28,056 nucleotides of DNA from an uncultured Verrucomicrobiota bacterium (GTDB lineage: Bacteria > Verrucomicrobiota > Verrucomicrobiia > Palsa-1439): contig CAIKBP010000104.1 of the NCBI GenBank assembly GCA_903825695.1, positions 1-28,056 of the forward strand. The letters run 5' to 3'. The notes below the pieces were generated by a model. That model worked only from the letters and a program-made list of their open reading frames with translations, was not told the origin of the DNA and searched no databases. The translations under genes were made by a program, and so were the position numbers. Of the stretch, positions 7,239 through 13,052 are shown piece by piece (the first letter of the stretch is position 1; every line of letters starts with the position of its first letter).

Positions 7239-7284
7239 CACTGATGACTGGCGACTGGTTGGTTCGGTCTCCAATCACCAATTG
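7239..7284. repeat. Degenerate heptamer tandem repeats upstream of dnaX
   Basis: Seven-base units are seen: CACTGAT, GACTGGC, GACTGGT (7239-7259) and, after a short gap, CCAATCA, CCAATTG (7271-7284). They fill the space between dnaX and the SRP RNA terminator. The units can pair locally (CAGTCA with TGACTG, 7235-7250). Their function is unknown. Confidence 0.45.
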
Positions 7285-7294
7285 CCGAAAAAAT

Positions 7295-7562
7295 GGTCGT
7301 GCACCCCGCTTCGACTGGCGGCGTCGGTTTGCCCATCGCGGCTTAAGCTCCAGTCAGGCGTCCCGACGGCACATGGAACATCGAGCTTACCGTTGCTGTC
7401 TTCCGACCCTGGCGGGGTTCGCAAGCAACCATTGCATCGGACCCGGCCTTCAATGCCGCACCACGAAGTGCGCTCCCACGTCACCGCCTGTACGGGGAAT
7501 TCGGCCCAGCTGGAGCGGGTTGCTGGTTATAGGGAACCGCTACCTCCCCGCCTAGCACGACC
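7295..7562 (-). ncRNA. ffs: Signal recognition particle RNA, long form
   Basis: This is the RNA component of the particle that targets membrane and secreted proteins through Ffh. On the minus strand it opens with a GTGCTAGGCGGGGAGGTAGC block, characteristic of longer bacterial SRP RNAs. It contains the helix-8 Ffh site with the GGAA loop (CAGGGTCGGAAGACAGCAAC, near 7393-7412) followed by GGTAAGC. The outer ends GGTCGTGC (7562-7555) and GCACGACC (7302-7295) are perfectly complementary, which sets the 268-nt limits. A run of six T at 7293-7288 follows directly and should terminate it. Its place before dnaX-ybaB-recR repeats the B. subtilis order. Ends are predicted from pairing, not mapped. Confidence 0.9.
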
Positions 7563-7615
7563 AAATCAGACTCGATCCATCATTCCACTGACGACCCGAG
7601 TCATATTCAAAAAAC

Positions 7616-7691
7616 TGGAGCCAACGGTCGGAATTGAACCGACGACCTGCGGTTTACGAAACCGCTGCTCTACCAGCTGAGCTACGTTGGC
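7616..7691 (-). tRNA. tRNA-Thr (anticodon CGT), CCA encoded
   Basis: On the minus strand the acceptor GCCAACG pairs with CGTTGGC, then discriminator T and an encoded CCA (7618-7616). The anticodon stem GCGGT/ACCGC encloses loop TTCGTAA, giving anticodon CGT at 7658-7656, which reads ACG (Thr). The T arm GTCGG-TTCAATT-CCGAC is intact. Six T residues (7614-7609) lie just downstream. Confidence 0.95.
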
Positions 7692-7703
7692 TTTAATTTA
7701 TCA

Positions 7704-7733
7704 ATTATCCCGGCGACCCTGCTCCAAAAGCAA
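7704..7733 (-). promoter_or_regulatory. Candidate promoter for tRNA-Thr
   Basis: On the minus strand TTGCTT (7733-7728), an 18-base spacer and GATAAT (7709-7704) stand 12 bases before the tRNA 5' end. The -35 lies in the 3' arm of a 10-bp inverted repeat (7721-7747, one G-T pair) next to the tRNA-like fragment. Confidence 0.45.
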
Positions 7734-7750
7734 TCATCGCTTTCGGAGTT

Positions 7751-7797
7751 GCTCTACCCCGACTGCATCGCGGGCGGGCCAGCTGAGCTACATCGGC
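7751..7797 (-). pseudogene. Decayed tRNA-like fragment with a 22-base insertion
   Basis: On the minus strand the sequence begins GCCGATGTAGCTCAGCTGG and resumes with TAGAGCA after 22 GC-rich bases (7778-7757). Without the insertion it matches the first 26 bases of the neighbouring tRNA-Thr except for three acceptor positions. No anticodon arm or T arm follows, so it cannot be a working tRNA. It is best read as a broken partial duplicate of a tRNA gene. The 269-base gap 7692-7961 otherwise holds the tRNA-Thr promoter and no recognisable gene. Confidence 0.5.
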
Positions 7798-7961
7798 CTA
7801 AAAACAACCTCGCACTACATCTTATAAGCGAACGCCTTGGGTCGGTCAAGGTTCGCGTCGAATATCTGCGGAGATGGAGCAGGCGAACGGTGGGCTTCCT
7901 GGCCTGTGCGGATGGAAGTTGCAAAGTTCCTGTGGTCTTGGCAAGTTGATATTGAGTTTTC

Positions 7962-8750
7962 ATGAAGAGCGACAATCCCGACCTTCGAGCACTGCTGGCC
8001 AGTTGGCCATATGATCCCGGGAACGCCGTGCGTGTGGCACACGGCGCAGACGGCCGCGCCATCATGCAGGTACGCACACCGCTCGGCATCGAGCAGTATG
8101 AATTGGACGGACGACCCGATGGCCAACACCCGCACAACATGGAATCGGCGCTGGATTTCCAGCGCGCCCGCCTTACCGCCATGCAGGCCCCGAAAAGCAT
8201 TTCGGGGCAGGCTGAGGGTCCAAAAGTGTCCTTCCGCCTTGGCGCCGAGGAATGTACCGAACTGTTCGAGGAAGGCGCGCTGTACTACTACCGGTACCTG
8301 CACCTATTTCAAGTCCAAGATTGGGCGCGCACGGTCCGCGACACTGCGCGTAATTTGGAACTGTTCGAGTTCGTTCACCGGTATGCGCGAAGAAAGGAAG
8401 ACCGGCTGCAGTTGGAGCAATGGCGCCCGTACGTCCTGCGCATGAACGCGGCCGCGCGCGCCATGCTCGAAATCGAAGCCCGCGCCCACGACCGTGCTCT
8501 GTCGATCCTGCGCGAGACCATAGCGCAGATCGAGGCATTGCCAGAACTGGACAATCAGGCGTACGAAGTTGAGCGCGACCGGTCACTGGAATCACTCCGC
8601 GAAATGGCAGTGAATATTGAGAAGAACCGTCCGTTAAGCGAACAGGAACAACTGGAGCGCGAACTGAGCAGGGCCGTTGAAGCAGAAAAATTTGAACGCG
8701 CTGCAGAGTTGCGCGACCGCATCCGGGCGCTACGCGATCACGAAAGTTGA
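7962..8750 (+). CDS. UvrB/UvrC (UVR) motif protein of unknown function
   Basis: The 262-residue soluble protein has no signal peptide or membrane segment. The N-terminal third (1-95) is predicted mixed alpha/beta (VRTPLGIEQYELDGRPDG). The middle is helical, and the C-terminus is a coiled region ending in a UVR motif (about 230-258: LERELSRAVEAEKFERAAEL, then RDRIRAL). That motif lets UvrB and UvrC interact and also occurs in McsA/ClpC-type adaptors, where it mediates protein-protein contacts. There are no McsA-type zinc cysteines and no nuclease motifs, so neither assignment fits. The ATG has only a weak GAG upstream. The 34-base gap to the nitroreductase gene suggests co-transcription. The motif is clear; the role is unknown. 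Confidence 0.75.
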   Translation: MKSDNPDLRALLASWPYDPGNAVRVAHGADGRAIMQVRTPLGIEQYELDGRPDGQHPHNMESALDFQRARLTAMQAPKSISGQAEGPKVSFRLGAEECTELFEEGALYYYRYLHLFQVQDWARTVRDTARNLELFEFVHRYARRKEDRLQLEQWRPYVLRMNAAARAMLEIEARAHDRALSILRETIAQIEALPELDNQAYEVERDRSLESLREMAVNIEKNRPLSEQEQLERELSRAVEAEKFERAAELRDRIRALRDHES

Positions 8751-8784
8751 GATAAAAACCGCAGGTTGTGGAAAGGAAAAACTT

Positions 8785-9279
8785 ATGAACGCCTTGGAAG
8801 CTATGAAAACGCGCCGCAGCGTGCGCACATATGAATCAAAACTCGTCCCGGCCGCCATCGTGGAAGACATCGTGGATTGCGCGCGGCTTGCTGCCACGGC
8901 GCGCAACGTCCAGCCGTGGGAGTTCGTTGTCGTCACGAATGCTGAGACGCGCCGGGCAATAGCGGGCATTGCGGTTAAGGGACAATTCATCGCTGACGCG
9001 CCGGTGTGCCTTGTCGTCTTTTGCCGTGACACCAAGTACTATCTTGAGGATGGTAGCGCAGCGATTCAGAATATTCTGTTGGCCGCACGGGCGCATGGAC
9101 TTGGCTCCTGCTGGGTTGCGGGTGACAAGAAACCGTACGCGCCACAAATTGCCCACCTGCTCGGCGTGCCGGCCGAGTTCAAGCTTATCGGTCTGGTCGC
9201 TATCGGGCACGCGGCCGAGTCTCCGTCGATGCCGCCCAAACGTCCCCTTGCTGAAGTCCTTCACCGTGAGAAGTTCTAA
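8785..9279 (+). CDS. Nitroreductase-family FMN-dependent oxidoreductase
   Basis: The 164-residue protein belongs to the compact nitroreductase fold, an FMN-containing NAD(P)H oxidoreductase usually acting as a dimer. Signatures are MKTRRSVRTYE (residues 7-17), the flavin-binding ARNVQPWEFVV (about 39-49) and GLGSCWVAGDKKPYAP toward the C-terminus, where one FMN-site face lies. The start at 8785 is preferred over an in-frame ATG at 8677: it has an SD (GGAAAGG, 8770-8776), gives the usual N-terminus, and avoids overlap with the UVR gene. The physiological substrate cannot be told from sequence. Confidence 0.9.
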   Translation: MNALEAMKTRRSVRTYESKLVPAAIVEDIVDCARLAATARNVQPWEFVVVTNAETRRAIAGIAVKGQFIADAPVCLVVFCRDTKYYLEDGSAAIQNILLAARAHGLGSCWVAGDKKPYAPQIAHLLGVPAEFKLIGLVAIGHAAESPSMPPKRPLAEVLHREKF

Positions 9280-9404
9280 TTACATGTCGTTGGCATGGTG
9301 GAACCGCAGCCATTGCTTTGCGTCTTTGCGCCCTGTGAAACGGGGTGAATCTCTGCAAGATTTGCGTTGATTTTGACTGCTGTTTCCCGCAGAGGTTACA
9401 GCTC

Positions 9405-10442
9405 ATGAAGCGAATTGCGTTGGGGCTGGGTGTCGTGTGTTGCAGTGTCGTGGTTTCTACGGCGCACGCGCAGGGAACTGATCCGTTGGAGAGCTTGAAA
9501 CGGTTCAGCGGTATCTCGCAAATCGATCTTCGTAGAATGCTCGACGGCGAGGTCCTTGGCGAACGCGATTCGTTGATGAATTTTCCAAACGGAATCACCA
9601 CCGAGACTTGTTTTGCCGTGCCGACTTCGGCGGAAGAAACTGCCCATCGTCTCCAGATCTGGGACGGGTCACCGCATGAAGCACTGAAGGTTCACGCGTT
9701 CAAGCCGCTGCATAACCCGTGCGAACCCGGCGATTTCCAGCGGCTGAGCTTCAAATCCAACCAACACTCGATCCGGTGGCTAGTTGATCAAACGCTGGCT
9801 AGCACCCCGGATAAGTCGGAACTCAATATCTCCCGAGCCGAGGCGCGGGAACTGGCAGGTTGCGTCGGCAAAAACTCCGACCCGAACAGGGTTGCCTCCT
9901 GCTGGGTCAAATTGCTGTTTGCTCGCGCGGCCTCTTTCCAACGTCAGGCACTCAATGGCGTGCCACCGTACGAAACCGCGGAGGAAGCTGTGTTGCCGGT
10001 GGCGCAACTGCGCGCGATGCTGGCCGAGCAACCCCCGATCACTTACGAATTCCGTCCGATTCTGCAGCGGATCGGCTTTTTTGGCAGCACCAGCGACATC
10101 GCAGCACTTGCGCCATTTTATTATTGGAGCCTGTTCGACGCTGATCACCACGCCACGTTGAGCCTTGGCGTTGCCTATCAACTCGCGGTGAATGATCATT
10201 TCCAAGTGGTGGACATGGAGTATTACGTCAGTGGCAACTACTACACCTCGGTGACGCTTTACGAAATCTGGCCAATTCGCGTCGGCCACAGGTCGGGATC
10301 ATTGGTGTGGCGCGATGATCTACTGTCGGCGCCCACGCTGAGGTTCACCAAAGGAACCGAACGCCTCGCATATGGCGCAATTATGCTGGCTGAGATCAAG
10401 AAGGAAATCCGCTATATGCAAGATGACTTGAAGGCTAAATAA
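9405..10442 (+). CDS. Exported protein of unknown function
   Basis: The 345-residue protein begins with a Sec signal peptide (MKRIALGLGVVCCSVVVSTAHA, cleavage likely after AHA, so a type I signal). The mature part has four cysteines (in TETC, NPC, AGCVG, ASCW), an even number compatible with two disulfides outside the cytoplasm. The C-terminal third is aromatic and beta-rich (MEYYVSGNYYTSVTLYEIWP) and ends in a charged helix. I recognise no domain. The start at 9405 is chosen over 9345 because of the signal peptide and the SD AGAGG (9391-9395). The stop overlaps the next ATG (TAATG), so export of this protein and the following outer-membrane barrel is probably coupled. The 125 bases upstream hold a short TTTGCG direct repeat. 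Confidence 0.75.
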   Translation: MKRIALGLGVVCCSVVVSTAHAQGTDPLESLKRFSGISQIDLRRMLDGEVLGERDSLMNFPNGITTETCFAVPTSAEETAHRLQIWDGSPHEALKVHAFKPLHNPCEPGDFQRLSFKSNQHSIRWLVDQTLASTPDKSELNISRAEARELAGCVGKNSDPNRVASCWVKLLFARAASFQRQALNGVPPYETAEEAVLPVAQLRAMLAEQPPITYEFRPILQRIGFFGSTSDIAALAPFYYWSLFDADHHATLSLGVAYQLAVNDHFQVVDMEYYVSGNYYTSVTLYEIWPIRVGHRSGSLVWRDDLLSAPTLRFTKGTERLAYGAIMLAEIKKEIRYMQDDLKAK

Positions 10443-10474
10443 TGAGTACGCCCTCAAACATCGGGGGGGGTTAT

Positions 10475-11359
10475 ATGAAAAAGAGCTTGGGATTGGTGCT
10501 GGCACTCGCGGGGTTGCTGACGCCGCACGTGGTGGCCGCGGCGGGCAGTTCGATGTCAGTATCGGAGGAACTCGATGTTCAATATACATATGCCGGCAGT
10601 GCGGCCACGCGCGGCGCTGGCCCGCACGTTGGCTCCATCAACGAGCACAGCGCGGATGTCAAATACGTCTTCTCGCCGCAGGTCACGAAGGACTTGCTGC
10701 TCCGGTTTGGCGTTGAATGGCAGCGGTTTTCGTTCGGCGTGCCCAACCATGCACCCGTGCCCGATGTGCTGCAACAAGCCAGTGCGGTGATCGGCTGCGA
10801 CTACCAGCTTGGCGATCAATGGCTCCTCCGTGCGGAAATCGAGCCGGGGATGTACAGCGACTTCGAAAACTCGGATTTCCGCGATTTCAACGCGCCGTTT
10901 GTCCTGGGCGCAGCTTATCTGGCCGACGCCGATCTCCAATGGTTCTTTGGCTTGCGTGTGGATTTGCGAAGTCACTTTCCCGTTCTGCCGGCACCGGGTG
11001 TCCGTTGGAAATTCGCCGATGAATGGACGCTGAACCTGGTATTCCCCAACCCACGGCTGGAATACGACGTGAATGACCGATTCCAACTTTATCTTGGAGC
11101 GAGTGTCGAGTCGGGAACCTTCGTGGTGGGCGACCGTTTTGGCAGCGACCATGGCGTGCCAAGGTTGGATCACGCCACCTTGGACTACTTAGCCATACGC
11201 GCCGGCCCCGGCTGTTCGTGGAAGGTAATGCCCAGTCTTACCTTGGAAGCCAGTTGCGGGTACATGCTTCACCGGCGGTTCGATTTCTTCGACCAGGACA
11301 TGACGATCCGCAACCACGAAGCGCCCTACCTGCAAATCGCCTGCCACGCCCGGTTTTAA
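10475..11359 (+). CDS. Outer-membrane beta-barrel protein, DUF6268-like
   Basis: The 294-residue protein has a signal peptide (MKKSLGLVLALAGLLTPHV, cleaved near AAA) followed by alternating aromatic/polar strands. Segments such as PVLPAPGVRWKFADEWTLNL, the PNPRLEYDVNDRFQLYLGAS region, and a strongly C-terminal aromatic end (ACHARF) are typical of DUF6268 outer-membrane barrels seen in PVC bacteria. The terminal Phe fits recognition by the BAM complex. An in-frame ATG at 10442 overlaps the previous stop. I prefer 10475 because the signal peptide starts there, but a G8 tract (10463-10470) lies between the two starts and serves as a weak SD-like site. Pore or transport function is not known. Confidence 0.72.
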   Translation: MKKSLGLVLALAGLLTPHVVAAAGSSMSVSEELDVQYTYAGSAATRGAGPHVGSINEHSADVKYVFSPQVTKDLLLRFGVEWQRFSFGVPNHAPVPDVLQQASAVIGCDYQLGDQWLLRAEIEPGMYSDFENSDFRDFNAPFVLGAAYLADADLQWFFGLRVDLRSHFPVLPAPGVRWKFADEWTLNLVFPNPRLEYDVNDRFQLYLGASVESGTFVVGDRFGSDHGVPRLDHATLDYLAIRAGPGCSWKVMPSLTLEASCGYMLHRRFDFFDQDMTIRNHEAPYLQIACHARF

Positions 11360-11384
11360 AAGCGCCAGGCAGTCGAGCAAAGAC

Positions 11385-11413
11385 TGGACGCCGCCCACCA
11401 AGCTCGTTATAGT
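11385..11413 (+). promoter_or_regulatory. Candidate promoter for der
   Basis: TGGACG (11385-11390), a 17-base spacer and TATAGT (11408-11413) match the housekeeping consensus at 9 of 12 positions. It lies 60 bases before the der ATG and just after the barrel gene stop (11359), so der probably has its own promoter. Confidence 0.5.
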
Positions 11414-11473
11414 TTCCCGTGGAGAGCGGCGCGGGTCAAGCATGTGGGGCTTGATTCGCGTCGCGCCCATTTT

Positions 11474-12880
11474 ATGAGCAATTTTGGACAGAATATCCTG
11501 GCGATAGTTGGGCGTCCCAACGTCGGCAAGAGCACGCTGTTCAATCGCGTCATTGGCCGGCGCATTGCCATCGTGCATCACGAGGCCGGCATCACACGCG
11601 ACCGCATCAGCGCGCCGGCCCACTGGCGCGACAAAACGTTTGATGTGGTGGACACCGGCGGCATCGCGTTCATGGATAACGAGAAGACCGGTGATGTGCT
11701 GGCTGCGGCGACGCAACGTCAAGCCGAGGTTGCCATAGAAATGGCCAGTGCCATCGTACTGGTCGTGGACGTGATGGAGGGTGTGACGCCGCTGGATCAG
11801 GAAATTGCGCAGAAATTGCGCGCCAGCGGCAAACCGGTTTTCCTCGCGGTCAACAAGATTGACAATCGGGCCCGCGCGACCGGCGCGGTCGAATTCTCAG
11901 CGCTTGGATTTGAGCAGATGTTTTCGATCTCTGCAGCTCATGCCGACGGCGTCCCGGAGTTGCTGGACGCCGTCACAGCCGGTTTCGCAAAGCTATCATC
12001 CACCGAAACCGTTCCGGCCCCGCGTATCGCTATCGTTGGCCGTCCAAATACCGGGAAATCCGCGCTCATCAACGCGATCTTGAAGGACGACCGCACGATT
12101 GTCAGCGATATTGCAGGCACGACACGGGATTCGGTGGACGTGCCTTTCACGTTGCGGCAGGGTGACACGGTGAAATCGTACGTGCTGGTGGATACGGCGG
12201 GGTTACGGCACCGGCGTAAGATCCATTCTTCTGTGGATCAATTCGGTCTGATGCGCGCCGAGCGCAGCATTCGGGAATGCGATATTGCCGTGCTGGTTCT
12301 CGATGCTGTGGCTGGCGTGACCAAACAGGACAAACGCATCGCGGGACAGATCGACAAGGCGAAATGCGGGTGCATGATACTTGTTAATAAATGGGACCTC
12401 GCCGCCGGCGAAGAACAGAAAACAATCAACAAAAAACAAAACAGAGGTGCGGCAAATAAGCAATCATTTCGCGAAGAGTATACGGAGGCGCTACGACGCG
12501 AGCTGTTTTTTGCGGGCTGGGCGCCGGTATTGTTCGCGTCGGCCAAGACGGGTCTTGGGCTGGGCGAATTGTTTGAGTTACTGGGACGGATCGAACAGGA
12601 GATGGCCCGGCGCGTTGATACGCCGCAACTGAACCGGTTGATTGGACGAACGTTTGACGCTTCTCCGCCCCCGATGGTGAGCGGGAAACGGTTCAAGGTG
12701 TACTACGCCTTCCAGAAAGATGTGCATCCGCCGACGTTCACTCTGTTTGTCAACGATGCAAGATATCTTACGCCGCGCTATGAGCGATACCTGATTGCAC
12801 GAATTCGCGCGGCTTGGGGGTTCGATGGTTGCCCTGTGGTTTTTGAATGCCGGCAACACCGCAGGAAAATGTCACAATGA
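11474..12880 (+). CDS. der: Ribosome-associated GTPase Der (EngA)
   Basis: Der is the tandem-GTPase factor needed for maturation of the 50S subunit. The 468-residue protein has two G domains. The first has GRPNVGKS (13-20), DTGG (60-63) and NKID (127-130). The second has GRPNTGKS (189-196), DTAG (240-243), NKWD (305-308) and SAK (356-358). A C-terminal KH-like domain (about 370-460) follows. The ATG at 11474 lines up with the family start; an in-frame GTG at 11444 would add ten residues, and neither has a clear SD. After NKWD there is a Lys/Asn/Gln-rich stretch (about residues 312-330) that makes this loop roughly 15 residues longer than in E. coli or Bacillus Der and is encoded by unusually A-rich DNA. 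Confidence 0.95.
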   Translation: MSNFGQNILAIVGRPNVGKSTLFNRVIGRRIAIVHHEAGITRDRISAPAHWRDKTFDVVDTGGIAFMDNEKTGDVLAAATQRQAEVAIEMASAIVLVVDVMEGVTPLDQEIAQKLRASGKPVFLAVNKIDNRARATGAVEFSALGFEQMFSISAAHADGVPELLDAVTAGFAKLSSTETVPAPRIAIVGRPNTGKSALINAILKDDRTIVSDIAGTTRDSVDVPFTLRQGDTVKSYVLVDTAGLRHRRKIHSSVDQFGLMRAERSIRECDIAVLVLDAVAGVTKQDKRIAGQIDKAKCGCMILVNKWDLAAGEEQKTINKKQNRGAANKQSFREEYTEALRRELFFAGWAPVLFASAKTGLGLGELFELLGRIEQEMARRVDTPQLNRLIGRTFDASPPPMVSGKRFKVYYAFQKDVHPPTFTLFVNDARYLTPRYERYLIARIRAAWGFDGCPVVFECRQHRRKMSQ

Positions 12881-12928
12881 TGTGGCAGAATCGCGCCAAC
12901 CAGAGCAGGCGGTGATTTTTAACTTGAA

Positions 12929-12944
12929 ACACGATATATAGTGT
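12929..12944 (+). promoter_or_regulatory. NrdR-box-like operator upstream of nrdJ
   Basis: The 16 bases ACACGATATATAGTGT match the published NrdR box consensus (acaCwAtATaTwGtgt) at every position but one (G at position 5). NrdR is the ATP/dATP-sensing repressor of ribonucleotide reductase genes. The box contains TATAGT (12937-12942), a likely -10 element, so binding would block transcription. A weaker dyad (CAC...GTG, 12959-12971) about 29 bases downstream may be a degenerate second box. No nrdR gene is in the window. Confidence 0.7.
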
Positions 12945-12971
12945 CCTAGGCTTTCGATCACAAAATTCGTG

Positions 12972-13007
12972 GGGGTTGGGGAATGCCAATGAGTATGTGC
13001 CAGCCCC
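12972..13007 (+). promoter_or_regulatory. Leader hairpin upstream of nrdJ
   Basis: GGGGTTGG (12972-12979) pairs with CCAGCCCC (13000-13007), with one G-T pair and a 20-base loop, and is followed by GGTTTTAC. It lies between the NrdR-box region and the nrdJ SD and could act as an attenuator or ligand-sensing leader. No complete known riboswitch consensus was recognised. Confidence 0.35.
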
Positions 13008-13052
13008 GGTTTTACACAATTTCTTTTAGTACAACTTCGCGAGGAGAATAAG

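Noticed and set aside
12959..12971. Second full NrdR box
   Set aside because: Only CAC...GTG arms remain and the dyad is one base too short, so it is mentioned as degenerate and not called as a site.
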